A stretch of DNA of 64,000 nucleotides from JALYUM01 sp036688685 (GTDB lineage Bacteria; Pseudomonadota; Gammaproteobacteria; Burkholderiales; Burkholderiaceae_D): NCBI RefSeq assembly GCF_036688685.1, contig NZ_JAQQPS010000004.1, positions 186,001 to 250,000 on the forward strand. The letters run 5' to 3'. Positions 25,701 through 34,753 of this stretch are shown in pieces (position 1 is the first letter of the stretch; each line of letters opens with the position of its first letter). The notes under the pieces were generated by a model that did not search any database, had not been told where the DNA came from, and was given only the letters and a program-made list of their open reading frames with translations. A program made the translations under genes and the position numbers.

Positions 25701-26456
25701 TTGAAAAATCGACTGCACCCCTTTTTTGCCCTTACACTTTGCCTGGCTGGCAGCGTGGGCAGCGCCGCCACGCCGGACCACCATGCGCACTGGGCCTATC
25801 AAGGCAAGGCCGGCGCGTCGCACTGGTCTGAACTCGATCAGGTGAACGTCGCCTGCACCCTCAGCAAAGAGCAGTCACCGATCAATATCGATACAGCGCG
25901 GGCCCACAAAATGCCGCTGGCGCCACTGGCGTTCAGCTATCGGGCCGGCACGGCGCAGGTGAGCAACAACGGCCACACGATTCAAATCACACCGGAGCCC
26001 GGCAACGTGTTCAAGGCCGGCGACGAGAGCGCCGAACTGCTGCAGTTTCACTTTCATACACCGAGCGAAGAAAAGGTCGACGGCAAACGCTATGCGCTGG
26101 TGGCGCACTTCGTGCACAAAAACGCGGCCGCCGAATTGTCGGTGGTGGCGGTGCTGTTCAGGGTCGGCAAGGCCAATCTCGCGCTGGCCCCGATTTTCGC
26201 GTCCTTGCCGCGTGAGGGTACGCAGCGTGCACTGGCCAGCTTCAACCCGGCCGATGTGCTCCCGGCAGATCATGCCTATTTCAAGTTCCGCGGCTCGCTG
26301 ACCACCCCGCCATGTACGGATGGGGTGCGCTGGCAAGTGCTGCGCGAGCCGGTCGAGATCTCGCGCGCACAACTGGCGGCCTTTCGCAAACTCTACCGGA
26401 TGAACGCGCGCCCCGAGCAGCCCTTGAACGGCCGGGTTGTCGAGGTCAGCGAATAG
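25701..26456 (+). CDS. Periplasmic alpha-class carbonic anhydrase
   Basis: Interconverts CO2 and bicarbonate in the periplasm. The 251-residue precursor has a signal peptide (about 1-23, ending SAAT). The three zinc-binding His are visible: H117 and H119 in QFHFHTPSE and H136 in VAHFVHK. H92 in NNGHTIQI occupies the proton-shuttle region. TTPPCTDGVRW matches the family substrate-pocket strand, and C52 with the Cys of that motif probably forms the usual disulfide. The start is a TTG with GGAG 5 nt upstream. It sits alone between the chemoreceptor and the convergent histidine kinase (12-bp gap). Confidence 0.95.
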   Translation: MKNRLHPFFALTLCLAGSVGSAATPDHHAHWAYQGKAGASHWSELDQVNVACTLSKEQSPINIDTARAHKMPLAPLAFSYRAGTAQVSNNGHTIQITPEPGNVFKAGDESAELLQFHFHTPSEEKVDGKRYALVAHFVHKNAAAELSVVAVLFRVGKANLALAPIFASLPREGTQRALASFNPADVLPADHAYFKFRGSLTTPPCTDGVRWQVLREPVEISRAQLAAFRKLYRMNARPEQPLNGRVVEVSE

Positions 26457-26468
26457 CGGAATCGACGC

Positions 26469-27944
26469 TTATCCTGCCACTGGCAAGCTGAGCGTTACTG
26501 CCAGCCCGCCACCGGCCCGGTTCTCGACCTCGATCGCACCGTCATGCGCATCGACGACCCGGCGCGCAATGGCCAGTCCGAGGCCGTGGCCGTCAACGCT
26601 GTTGGCGGCGCCGTCGACTTGCTGGCAGCGGAAGAAAGGTTGAAACAGCGACGCCAGGTCGTCCGGATGCACCCCCGGGCCGCGGTCGCAAACGGCGATA
26701 TTGACCCGCGAAGCGGCCCGCGTGACGCCAATCTCGACCACGCCAGCGCCGTGTTTGATGGCGTTGCGCACGACGTTTTCGACTGCACGCCAAAGCAAAT
26801 CAGGGTCGCCGCTGACGGTGATGCCGTCGACGGCAGCGACCACGATACTGGCGCCGCTATTGGACGATTCGAAGCGCGCGTCGTCGGCGATTTGCCCGAC
26901 CATTTCACCGATGTCGATCGGTTCCCGATGTTCGATGCGCTGGTTCGCTTCCAGCCGCGAGAGCGTCAACAATTCGCCCACCAGCTTATCCATGCGCACG
27001 CTCTCACGCTCGATCCGGTCGAGCGACGAGGCCAGTTTGTCCGGCTGCTGGTGGGCCAGGCCAATGGCTGCCTGCAAGCGCGCCAGCGGCGAGCGTAATT
27101 CGTGCGACACGTCGTGCAGCAGGCGGCGCTGGCCATCGATCAGGTTGCGCAGCTGTTCGGTCATGCGATCGAAGTCGCGCCCGAGGTCACGAAATTCATC
27201 GCTGCCGCCGGCCTGGTCGAAGCGCGGCGCCAGATCCCCTTTTGAGGCGGCATCAAAAGCGCTGCGCAAGGCGCGAATCGGGCGCGAAAAATACCATGCC
27301 AGCAGCACCGCGAACAGCAGGCTGGCCAGGGTCGCACCGATCAGCGGGAAGATACGGCCGACCCGGTAGCCAAAGAACATCGGGCCACCCGGCGGCCCGC
27401 GCATGGCGTCACCCGGGCCCGGCCCGCCCAGCGCGCCGCCCATCATCGGGCCGCCAAACGGATCGGGCGGACCACCGGGCGCTCGCTCGCGTTGCTGCCC
27501 CGCCTTGCTCACCAGCGGGCCCACGCCCGCTTCGGTGCGCATGTCGAAGCGCGGCACGAAGGCCAGATAGCGCTGGCCGTCGGGCGCCAGCAGCGAGCGC
27601 ACGGCCGCACGCGGGCTGGCTTGTTTGAGCTGGGCGGCGGCACTGGCGCGCAGTTCGGCCGGCACGCTGCGCCCCAACAGTTCGGCACCATCGGCATCGA
27701 GCAGGTAGACCGTGTGGCGGCGCATTGCCTGCACCATTTCGCGCAGCGCCGGCACCCCGCCGTGTTTCAGCGTCAGGCCGGCCGCGTCCAGCAGGAACTG
27801 GGCCTGCATGCCGGTATCGAGTTCGGCCGCCTCCACCCGATGGCGGGCCTGATCACGCAGCCAGAAAGCGCCGCCGATGCCGACCGTCGCCGCAACTTGC
27901 GCCAGCAGGATCGACAGGAAGAACTTCCAGAACAGGCGGCCCAT
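26469..27944 (-). CDS. Sensor histidine kinase, CpxA/EnvZ-like
   Basis: A 491-residue inner-membrane kinase with an N-terminal helix (about 9-29), a periplasmic sensor, a second helix (about 205-225), HAMP, a HisKA domain with phospho-acceptor box HDVSHELRSPL and a HATPase domain (N-box ENVVRNAIKHGA, G1 DRGPGV, G2 GHGLGLAIA). The periplasmic part contains a striking Gly/Pro/Met-rich insert (about 155-195, with GGPMMGGALGGPGPG), perhaps a flexible or metal-binding segment. It lies 16 bp downstream of the OmpR-type regulator gene, its evident partner. The divergent CpxP/Spy-like gene is a likely target, supporting an envelope-stress role. Confidence 0.93.
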   Translation of the reverse strand: MGRLFWKFFLSILLAQVAATVGIGGAFWLRDQARHRVEAAELDTGMQAQFLLDAAGLTLKHGGVPALREMVQAMRRHTVYLLDADGAELLGRSVPAELRASAAAQLKQASPRAAVRSLLAPDGQRYLAFVPRFDMRTEAGVGPLVSKAGQQRERAPGGPPDPFGGPMMGGALGGPGPGDAMRGPPGGPMFFGYRVGRIFPLIGATLASLLFAVLLAWYFSRPIRALRSAFDAASKGDLAPRFDQAGGSDEFRDLGRDFDRMTEQLRNLIDGQRRLLHDVSHELRSPLARLQAAIGLAHQQPDKLASSLDRIERESVRMDKLVGELLTLSRLEANQRIEHREPIDIGEMVGQIADDARFESSNSGASIVVAAVDGITVSGDPDLLWRAVENVVRNAIKHGAGVVEIGVTRAASRVNIAVCDRGPGVHPDDLASLFQPFFRCQQVDGAANSVDGHGLGLAIARRVVDAHDGAIEVENRAGGGLAVTLSLPVAG

Positions 27945-27960
27945 CAGTTGCGTCCCATGC

Positions 27961-28650
27961 TTACTCGCGAATCAGCTGGTAGCCCAGGCGGTACACCGTT
28001 TGCAGGCACGAGCGGCCGTCCGAGAGCAAGCCCAGTTTATGGCGCAGGCTCGACAGGTGGACATCGATATTCCGGTCGAAGCGCGCCAGCGGACGGCCCA
28101 GGCCCTGTTCCGACAAATCGTTCTTGCTGACCGGGCGCCCGGCATTCCGGGCCAGCACTTCGAGCAGATTGAATTCGGTGCTGGTCAGTTCCAGCGGCAC
28201 GCCGTCCCAGCTGGCGCGGCGCTGCTCGGGCAGCATCGTCAGTTTGCCGACCGACAGCGTGATGCCGCCGGCTTCATCGTGGGGCAGGGCGTTGGTGCGG
28301 CGCAGGATGGCGCGCACGCGCGCCGTCAATTCGCGCGGGGTGCAGGGTTTGGTGACGTAGTCGTCGGCGCCCAGTTCCAGGCCGAGGATGCGATCGGCGT
28401 CGTCGCCGCGGCCGGTAAGCATGAGCACCGGGATACGGCTGCGCATGCGGATGCGGCGCAGCGTTTCGATGCCGTTCAGGTGCGGCATCATCACGTCGAG
28501 CACCGCGATGGCGTATTTGCCTGTGAGCGCTTCGCGGGTGCCGTTCACGCCATCGTGGGCGCAGGTGACGGAAAAGCCTTCCTGTTGCAGGTATTCCTGG
28601 AACATTCCGACCAGTTCGACGTCGTCGTCAATTAAGAGTACATGGTTCAT
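27961..28650 (-). CDS. OmpR/CpxR-family response regulator
   Basis: A 229-residue regulator with a receiver domain (acidic pocket D8-D10, phospho-acceptor D52 in VLDVMMP, conserved T and K in LTGRG and VTKPCTP) and a C-terminal winged-helix DNA-binding domain (LTSTEFNLLEVLARNAGR, VYRLGYQL). Sequence flavour is CpxR-like. It is transcribed with the kinase gene and divergently from the Spy/CpxP-like gene across a 122-bp intergenic region, where its own operator probably lies. No tandem GTAAA repeat of the enterobacterial Cpx type was recognised there. Confidence 0.94.
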   Translation of the reverse strand: MNHVLLIDDDVELVGMFQEYLQQEGFSVTCAHDGVNGTREALTGKYAIAVLDVMMPHLNGIETLRRIRMRSRIPVLMLTGRGDDADRILGLELGADDYVTKPCTPRELTARVRAILRRTNALPHDEAGGITLSVGKLTMLPEQRRASWDGVPLELTSTEFNLLEVLARNAGRPVSKNDLSEQGLGRPLARFDRNIDVHLSSLRHKLGLLSDGRSCLQTVYRLGYQLIRE

Positions 28651-28772
28651 GCGGCCATCATAGCAAAGGGGGTGTGGCCAGCGTGTCCCGCTTTACGTCG
28701 ATTTACACCCGGCTAACAGCGCTTTACATGGTGGCGCGTGACAATTGGTGCTTGTTCAGAAGAGGAAGCCCC

Positions 28773-29255
28773 ATGAAAGCATTCACCTTGTTGGTCCCCG
28801 TTTTGCTCGCCGCCAGCCTGGCCACCGCCTCGCTCGCGCAAGCACAAGCCTTCCCGCCGCCGCCGCCAATGGGCGAACGCGGCCCCGATCGTGACGACGG
28901 GCCCGGCCCCGGCCGCGGTCCCGGCATGCTTCCCCACGGCGTGAAGCTGAGCGAAGCCCAGCAGGACAAGCTGTTCGCACTGCACTACGCCGCCGAGCCG
29001 GCCCGGCGCGAGCGCGAGAAAGCCATCCGCCGTGCCCACGACGCCCTGCGCGCGATGGGCGAAAGCGGCAAGGTCGACGAGGCAAAAGCCGCCATGTTGG
29101 CGCAAACCCTGGGCCAGTCCATCGCCGCCCAAGAACTCGACCACGTCCGCGAGCAGGCGCAGTTCATGGCGCTGCTCACGCCCGAGCAGCGCGCCGCGAT
29201 GCAGCAAGACCGTGACAACAAGCCGGGCAAGCGCGGTCCGGGAGCACGTCCTTGA
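28773..29255 (+). CDS. CpxP/Spy-like periplasmic protein with LTxxQ motif
   Basis: A 160-residue exported protein with signal peptide MKAFTLLVPVLLAASLATASLAQA, a Pro/Gly/Asp-rich N-terminal segment and a helical core ending in LTPEQRAAM, the LTxxQ motif of the Spy/CpxP group. Those proteins are periplasmic chaperones or feedback inhibitors of Cpx-type kinases, which fits its place opposite the regulator-kinase pair. AGAGGAAG precedes the ATG at 28773. The final codons overlap the next gene as TTGA. Confidence 0.85.
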   Translation: MKAFTLLVPVLLAASLATASLAQAQAFPPPPPMGERGPDRDDGPGPGRGPGMLPHGVKLSEAQQDKLFALHYAAEPARREREKAIRRAHDALRAMGESGKVDEAKAAMLAQTLGQSIAAQELDHVREQAQFMALLTPEQRAAMQQDRDNKPGKRGPGARP

Positions 29256-30133
29256 ACCAGACCATGCAAGCACACCAGGAGCCCGGCATGGACCACGCTC
29301 ACCACACCTTGTTTGAGGATGTCGCGAAAATGCTGACGCTGGGGACGGACCGGCGCCAGTCGATGCGCTGGCTGCTGGCCGGGGCGGCGTCGCTGCAAGG
29401 CTGCGGCGCTGGCGGGAGCAGCGGCAGCACCGCCGCCACCCTCGGCACCACCACCACGACGACGACCACTACCACCGCCAGCAGCGCCTGTGCCGTGATC
29501 CCGGAGGAGACCGGCGGTCCGTACCCGGCCGACGGCACCAACAGCGCCGCCGGCGGCGTGGCCAACGCGCTGATCCTCGCCGGCATCGTGCGCAGCGATA
29601 TCCGCACCAGCGTCGCCACTGCCAGCGGCACGGCGCCGGGCGTGCCCTTGACCATCAAGCTGAAAGTGGTGAATGTCGGGGCCAGCTGCGCCAGCGCGGC
29701 CGGCGTCACGGTCTACCTGTGGCACTGCGACCGCGACGGAAATTACTCTCTGTATTCGAGCGGCATCACCGGCGAAAACTACCTGCGCGGCTTGCAGGAA
29801 GCCGACAGCGACGGCAATGTGACCTTCACCACGATTTTCCCGGGCTGCTACAGCGGGCGCATGCCGCACGTGCACTTCGAGGTGTACCCGTCGTTGGCCA
29901 AAAGCACGCTGGCCGCGAACCGCATCAAGACCTCGCAGTTCACGTTTCCGGCGGCCATCATGAGCGAGGCGTACGCGGCCACCGGCTACAGCGCCAGCGT
30001 GCGCAACCTGGCCAACATCACGCTGGCGACCGACAATGTGTTCAGCGACGGCGTGTCGCTCCAGAGCGCGTCGGTCACCGGTTCGGTGGCGCTCGGTTAC
30101 GTCGCCACGCTGCAGGTAGGCGTTTCCCTCTAA
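29252..30133 (+). CDS. Exported intradiol-dioxygenase-like lipoprotein
   Basis: A 293-residue protein whose C-terminal 200 residues have the intradiol ring-cleavage dioxygenase fold. Candidate Fe(III) ligands are Y91 in GGPYP, the Tyr in PGCYSGRMP and the two His of PHVHFEVYP; YLWHCDRDGNYS is also typical. The N-terminus has an RR-x3-R signal (TDRRQSMRWLLAGAAS) ending in lipobox LQGC (Cys51), then a run of ten Thr (66-75). It may therefore be a Tat- or Sec-exported lipoprotein. The TTG start overlaps the CpxP-like stop and has GGGAG 7 nt upstream. The substrate is unknown; close relatives are often uncharacterised secreted dioxygenases rather than catechol enzymes. Confidence 0.85.
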   Translation: MNQTMQAHQEPGMDHAHHTLFEDVAKMLTLGTDRRQSMRWLLAGAASLQGCGAGGSSGSTAATLGTTTTTTTTTTASSACAVIPEETGGPYPADGTNSAAGGVANALILAGIVRSDIRTSVATASGTAPGVPLTIKLKVVNVGASCASAAGVTVYLWHCDRDGNYSLYSSGITGENYLRGLQEADSDGNVTFTTIFPGCYSGRMPHVHFEVYPSLAKSTLAANRIKTSQFTFPAAIMSEAYAATGYSASVRNLANITLATDNVFSDGVSLQSASVTGSVALGYVATLQVGVSL

Positions 30134-30196
30134 AGTCGGCGCGCCAGGGGCACGAGGGCCGGATTACAATCGGCCATCACTTTGACCCGGCGCGCC

Positions 30197-30988
30197 ATGA
30201 CCAAACCCCTGCTGCACTTCACCCACGGGAACAGCTACCCGGCCGGCACCTACCGCCAGTTGCTGGCCGCGCTGGCCGTCGACTTCGACGTGCGCAGTGT
30301 CGACATGCATGGCCATAATCCGGCTTACCCGGTAACCGACAACTGGCGCCTGCTGGTCGACGAACTGATTCATCGACTGGAAAGCTACGGCCAGCCGGCG
30401 ATTCTGGTCGGCCATTCGCTCGGTGGCATGCTGTCGATGATGGCGGCGCGCCAGCGGCCCGAGCTGGTGCGCTGCGTGGTGATGGTCGACTCGCCCGTGG
30501 TGGCGGGTTGGCGCGCCTGGCTGTTGCGCCTGTTCAAGCAGGGCGGCTGGACCGACCGTTTCTCACCGGCCAGATTTTCCGCCAGGCGGCGCCACATTTT
30601 TCCCAACCGGCAAGCCGCATACGAGCACTTTAACGCCAAGCCGATCTTTGCTGCGTGGGCGCCGGGTGTACTGGACGACTACCTCGATCACGGCTTGCAG
30701 CCACACCCGGAGGGCGTGCAGCTGCGCTTTTCGCGCGACGTCGAAAGCGAAATCTACCGCACGCTGCCGCACACGATGGGGCGCGCGCTGGACGGCAAGT
30801 ATCCGGTGCCGATCGGCTTCATCGGCGGCCGCACGTCGGCCGAGTTGCGCCAGGCCGGCGCTGCGGCAACGCGCAAGCTGGTGGGCGACAGGCTGGTGAT
30901 GGTCGACGGCGGCCACCTGTTCCCGCTGGAGGCCCCGCAAGCGACCGCAGCAGAGATCAGGCAGATGATTGCCCGCCTGCTGGCCTGA
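30197..30988 (+). CDS. Alpha/beta hydrolase
   Basis: A 263-residue cytoplasmic alpha/beta hydrolase: an N-terminal strand with HGNSYPAGTY (oxyanion region), the nucleophile elbow GHSLGG with Ser at about 78, DMHGHNPAYPV after the second strand, and a C-terminal catalytic His in MVDGGHLFPLE. Substrate is not predictable; the sequence looks like a small-molecule esterase. ATG 30197 (MTKPLLHFTHG) matches the fold; a TTG five codons earlier is possible. It is 64 bp downstream of the dioxygenase gene and 70 bp upstream of dcd. Confidence 0.86.
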   Translation: MTKPLLHFTHGNSYPAGTYRQLLAALAVDFDVRSVDMHGHNPAYPVTDNWRLLVDELIHRLESYGQPAILVGHSLGGMLSMMAARQRPELVRCVVMVDSPVVAGWRAWLLRLFKQGGWTDRFSPARFSARRRHIFPNRQAAYEHFNAKPIFAAWAPGVLDDYLDHGLQPHPEGVQLRFSRDVESEIYRTLPHTMGRALDGKYPVPIGFIGGRTSAELRQAGAAATRKLVGDRLVMVDGGHLFPLEAPQATAAEIRQMIARLLA

Positions 30989-31058
30989 TAACGCTCGGCG
31001 GGGCGGTGGATTTCGCGTAAAATCGCCGCATTTTCCAAGCAACTATTTAGGTAAAGCT

Positions 31059-31625
31059 ATGACAATCAAAAGCGACGCATGGATCCGCCGGATGGCCGAA
31101 TCGACCGGCATGATCGAACCCTTCTCGCCGACCCAAGTGCGCGAGCAGGACGGCAACCGGATCATCTCCTGGGGCACCTCCTCGTACGGCTACGACATCC
31201 GCTGCGCCGACGAATTCAAGATTTTCACGAACATCAACAGCACCATCGTCGACCCGAAGAATTTCGATTCGAATTCCTTCGTCGATGTGAAGAGCGATGT
31301 CTGCATCATCCCGCCGAACTCGTTCGCGCTGGCGCGCACCATCGAGTACTTCCGCATTCCGCGCAATGTGCTGACCGTCTGCCTCGGCAAATCGACCTAC
31401 GCGCGCTGCGGCATCATCGTCAACGTGACGCCGTTCGAGCCAGAGTGGGAAGGTTACGTGACGCTGGAGTTTTCCAACACCACGCCGCTGCCGGCCAAGA
31501 TCTACGCCGGCGAAGGCTGTGCGCAGGTGCTGTTCTTTGAAAGCGATGAAGTGTGCGAAGTGTCGTACAAGGACCGCGGCGGCAAGTACCAGGGGCAGGT
31601 GGGTGTGACCTTACCGAAGGCGTAA
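31059..31625 (+). CDS. dcd: dCTP deaminase
   Basis: Converts dCTP to dUTP, feeding dTMP synthesis; the same pathway is served by thyA and folA about 4 kb away. The 188 residues match the usual length. Family motifs are present: SWGTSSYGYDIRC, GKSTYARCGIIVNVTPFEPEWEG with the catalytic Glu region, and YAGEGCAQVLFF. The ATG at 31059 (MTIKSDAWIRRMA) matches the family start; the frame runs on upstream only by chance. A TAAAAT at 31018-31023 may be its -10 box. A strong bidirectional terminator follows. Confidence 0.97.
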   Translation: MTIKSDAWIRRMAESTGMIEPFSPTQVREQDGNRIISWGTSSYGYDIRCADEFKIFTNINSTIVDPKNFDSNSFVDVKSDVCIIPPNSFALARTIEYFRIPRNVLTVCLGKSTYARCGIIVNVTPFEPEWEGYVTLEFSNTTPLPAKIYAGEGCAQVLFFESDEVCEVSYKDRGGKYQGQVGVTLPKA

Positions 31626-31640
31626 AAACGCGCAATAAAA

Positions 31641-31676
31641 AAAGGGCCGGTAGCGCTTGTGCGCTACCGGCCCTTT
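31641..31676. terminator. Bidirectional intrinsic terminator between dcd and the decarboxylase gene
   Basis: A perfect 16-bp stem (AAAGGGCCGGTAGCGC and its complement) with a TTGT loop lies between two convergent genes, with an A-run on the left and a T-rich right flank. It can terminate transcripts from both sides. Confidence 0.93.
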
Positions 31677-31696
31677 CTGTTTCTTCTGCAGTCTTT

Positions 31697-33952
31697 TTAT
31701 GGATTCTTCACGCAGTCGACGAAATACCCCATTTTTCCATCCACTTCACGCTTGACCAGCCCGTGCACATCGGTCTCGAAGCCGGGGAACTGCTCGTTGA
31801 AATCGCGTGCGAAGCGCAGGTAGTCGACGATGATCTGGTTGAAGCGCTCGCCCGGGATCAGCAGCGGAATGCCCGGCGGGTAAGGCGTCAGCAGGATCGC
31901 CGTGATGCGTCCTTCCAGGTTCTCGATCGATACGCGCTCAATCTCGCGGTGCGCCATCTTGGCGAACGCGTCCGACGGCTTCATGGCCGGTACCATGTCC
32001 GACAAGTACATCTCGGTGGTCAGGCGGGCCACGTCGCGCGACTTGTAGAAATCGTGGATCGACTGGCACAGGTCGCGCAGGCCGCGGCCTTCGTAGCGCG
32101 GGTTGGCGGCCGCGAAGTCGGGCATGATGCGCCACATCGGCTGGTTCTTGTCGTAGTCGTCCTTGAACTGCTGCAGCGCCGTGACCAGGGTGTTCCAGCG
32201 GCCCTTGGTGATCCCGATGGTAAACATGATGAAGAACGAATACAGCCCGCACTTCTCGATGATCACGCCGTGTTCGGCCAGGTACTTGGTGACGATCGAG
32301 GCCGGAATGCCGGATTCGCCGAACACGCCGTCCAGGGTCAGGCCGGGTGTGACGACGGTCGCCTTGATCGGATCGAGCATGTTGAATCCCGGCGCCAGCG
32401 GGCCGAAACCGTGCCAGTCGTCTTCGGCGCGGATCATCCAGTCGTCCTGGGTGCCGATGCCTTCTTCACTGAAGGTGTTCGGGCCCCATACCTTGAACCA
32501 CCAGTCGAGGCCGAATTCTGCATCGACCTTTTTCATGGCACGGCGGAAGTCCAGCGCTTCGAAGATCGATTCTTCTACCAGCGCGGTACCACCCGGCGCT
32601 TCCATCATGGCCGCGGCCACGTCGCACGAGGCGATGATGGAATACTGCGGCGAGGTCGAGGTGTGCATCAGGTAAGCCTCGTTGAAGGCATCCTGGTCCA
32701 GTTTCACCGACTCGGATTCACGCACCAGCACCTGCGACGCCTGCGACAGGCCGGCCAGCAGTTTGTGGGTCGACTGGGTCGAGAAGATCATCGACTCTTT
32801 CGCGCGCGGGCGGTCGCGCCCGATGGCGTGCATGTTCTTGTAAAAATCGTGGAAGGTGGCGTGCGGCAGCCAGGCTTCGTCGAAGTGCAGGGTGTCGATT
32901 TTGCCGTCCAACATTTCGCGCAGCGTTTCGACGTTGTACACCACGCCGTCGTAGGTCGACTGCGTGATGGTCAGAATGCGCGGCTTCTTGTTGACCGCTT
33001 CACGGGCGAACGGATTGGCTTCGATCTTGCGGGCGATCGATTCGGGCGTGAATTCTTCCAGCGGAATCGGGCCGATGATGCCGAGGTGGTTGCGGGTAGG
33101 CATCAGGAACACGGGGATCGCGCCGCACATGATGATCGAGTGCAGGATCGATTTATGGCAGTTGCGGTCGACCACGACGATGTCGCCCGGCGCCACGGTG
33201 GAGTGCCAGACCATCTTGTTCGAGGTCGAGGTGCCGTTGGTGACGAAATAGCAGTGGTCGGCGCCGTAGATGCGGGCGGCGTTGCGCTCCGACTTGGCGA
33301 CCGGACCGGTGTGGTCCAATAATTGTCCGAGTTCTTCGACGGCGTTGCAGACGTCGGCGCGCAGCATGTTTTCGCCAAAGAACTGGTGGAACATCTGGCC
33401 GATCGGGGATTTCAGGAACGCCACGCCGCCCGAGTGGCCGGGGCAGTGCCACGAGTAGGAGCCGTCGTTGGCGTAGTTGACCAGCGCGCGGAAGAACGGC
33501 GGCGCCAGGCCATCGAGGTAGGATTTTGCCTCGCGGATGATGTGACGCGCGACGAATTCCGGGGTATCTTCAAACATGTGGATGAAGCCGTGCAGTTCCT
33601 TGAGCACGTCGTTCGGGATGTGGCGGCTGGTGCGGGTTTCGCCGTAGATGTAGATCGGGATGTCCGCATTCTTGTGGCGGATTTCCTTCACGAACGCGCG
33701 CAGGGCGGTGAGTGCGAAGTTGGTCTCTTCCAGGCTGCCGCCGCCGAATTCCTCGTCGTCGATCGACAGCACGAAGGCCGAGGCGCGCGACTGCTGCTGC
33801 GCGAACTGGGACAGGTCGCCGTAACTGGTTACGCCGAGCACTTCCATGCCTTCTTTTTCCATCGCGTCAGCGAGCGCACGAATGCCTAAACCCGAGGTGT
33901 TCTCGGAACGGAAATCTTCATCGATGATGACGATTGGAAAACGAAATTTCAT
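31697..33952 (-). CDS. Biodegradative Orn/Lys/Arg decarboxylase (PLP-dependent)
   Basis: A 751-residue fold-type I PLP decarboxylase of the large bacterial class. It has an N-terminal receiver-like wing domain (about 1-130), the core with GTSTSNKMVWHS and PLP Lys in STQSTHKLL, and the C-terminal domain (LLTPYPPGIPLLIPGE). Substrate could be arginine, lysine or ornithine; sequence alone does not decide. Such enzymes make polyamine precursors or consume protons under acid stress. The ATG at 33952 (MKFRFPIVIIDEDF) matches the family; the preceding codons do not. It is convergent with dcd. Confidence 0.93.
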   Translation of the reverse strand: MKFRFPIVIIDEDFRSENTSGLGIRALADAMEKEGMEVLGVTSYGDLSQFAQQQSRASAFVLSIDDEEFGGGSLEETNFALTALRAFVKEIRHKNADIPIYIYGETRTSRHIPNDVLKELHGFIHMFEDTPEFVARHIIREAKSYLDGLAPPFFRALVNYANDGSYSWHCPGHSGGVAFLKSPIGQMFHQFFGENMLRADVCNAVEELGQLLDHTGPVAKSERNAARIYGADHCYFVTNGTSTSNKMVWHSTVAPGDIVVVDRNCHKSILHSIIMCGAIPVFLMPTRNHLGIIGPIPLEEFTPESIARKIEANPFAREAVNKKPRILTITQSTYDGVVYNVETLREMLDGKIDTLHFDEAWLPHATFHDFYKNMHAIGRDRPRAKESMIFSTQSTHKLLAGLSQASQVLVRESESVKLDQDAFNEAYLMHTSTSPQYSIIASCDVAAAMMEAPGGTALVEESIFEALDFRRAMKKVDAEFGLDWWFKVWGPNTFSEEGIGTQDDWMIRAEDDWHGFGPLAPGFNMLDPIKATVVTPGLTLDGVFGESGIPASIVTKYLAEHGVIIEKCGLYSFFIMFTIGITKGRWNTLVTALQQFKDDYDKNQPMWRIMPDFAAANPRYEGRGLRDLCQSIHDFYKSRDVARLTTEMYLSDMVPAMKPSDAFAKMAHREIERVSIENLEGRITAILLTPYPPGIPLLIPGERFNQIIVDYLRFARDFNEQFPGFETDVHGLVKREVDGKMGYFVDCVKNP

Positions 33953-34122
33953 GGACAGCTCCAAAGCGCAGCGCCGTGGAAGCGGCCAGCCGGTCTGGCT
34001 GGCCGCCGCGCACGGCAGCAATAAAAAGAGTGGCGGATTTTCTCAGAAATCGCCGCGTACTGGGGTAAAACTTGTGAAAAACTTTATCGAGCTTAGCCAG
34101 TTCGGACCGATCCTGTAGCACG

Positions 34123-34749
34123 CTAGTGTGCAGCAGCGTGCGTCGGTGCGCCGTGTTGCCCGCCCATGGCCAGCGGATCGACGTGGAACCACGCAAAAGC
34201 GCCCAGCGCGAAGCCGACCAGCGCAACGGCATAGGTCACGCCCAGCAGCCATTTGCGGCGCGTGAGCAGCGTGATGGCGGCCAGCGAAATGGCGATCTGT
34301 TCGGCCGTGGTGGCAATCGCCCACTGGTGGTGATTGTGCATGGCGGCCTCGGACTTGTCGTTCCAGGCCTGCGATTTGGCTTCCCACGCGGTGGCTTCCT
34401 CGTTAATGGTTTTTTTCTGCGCCTCGTAACGCAGCGCTTCTTCCTGATAGTGCTTGCGGTCGACGCCGGGAATGGTCATGGCCAGTTCGGCCAGGTTCTG
34501 CCGGCTCGACTTGGCCTGGTAGTAGTTCCACTTGTTGGCCGCTTCGGTCTTGTCGATGGCCGCGTTGTTCTTGAATAGCGCCGCATCGTTTTGGGTGGCG
34601 CCGCCGAGATAGCCGAACAGCGCACCGACCGTGGCCAGAATCGCGGTCATGACGGCGATCCGGTTGGAAAAGCCGTCGGCGTGGCCGCCAGCGACGTGTT
34701 CGACTGCGTGGTCATGCGGGCCGTGCACGTGAAAACCTTCTGAAGACAT
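34123..34749 (-). CDS. DUF4337 family membrane protein
   Basis: A 208-residue protein with a His-rich N-terminus (FHVHGPHDHAVEHVAGGHAD), a membrane helix (about 35-55, IAVMTAILATVGALFGYLGG), a helical periplasmic region (KWNYYQAKSSRQNLAEL...) and two C-terminal helices (about 145-190), ending in another His-containing tail. This layout matches DUF4337 proteins, whose function is unknown. The ATG at 34749 lies 4 bp after the folA stop, so it is the third gene of a thyA-folA-DUF4337 transcript. The histidines might bind metal, but that is speculation. Confidence 0.85.
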   Translation of the reverse strand: MSSEGFHVHGPHDHAVEHVAGGHADGFSNRIAVMTAILATVGALFGYLGGATQNDAALFKNNAAIDKTEAANKWNYYQAKSSRQNLAELAMTIPGVDRKHYQEEALRYEAQKKTINEEATAWEAKSQAWNDKSEAAMHNHHQWAIATTAEQIAISLAAITLLTRRKWLLGVTYAVALVGFALGAFAWFHVDPLAMGGQHGAPTHAAAH

Positions 34750-34753
34750 GGTA

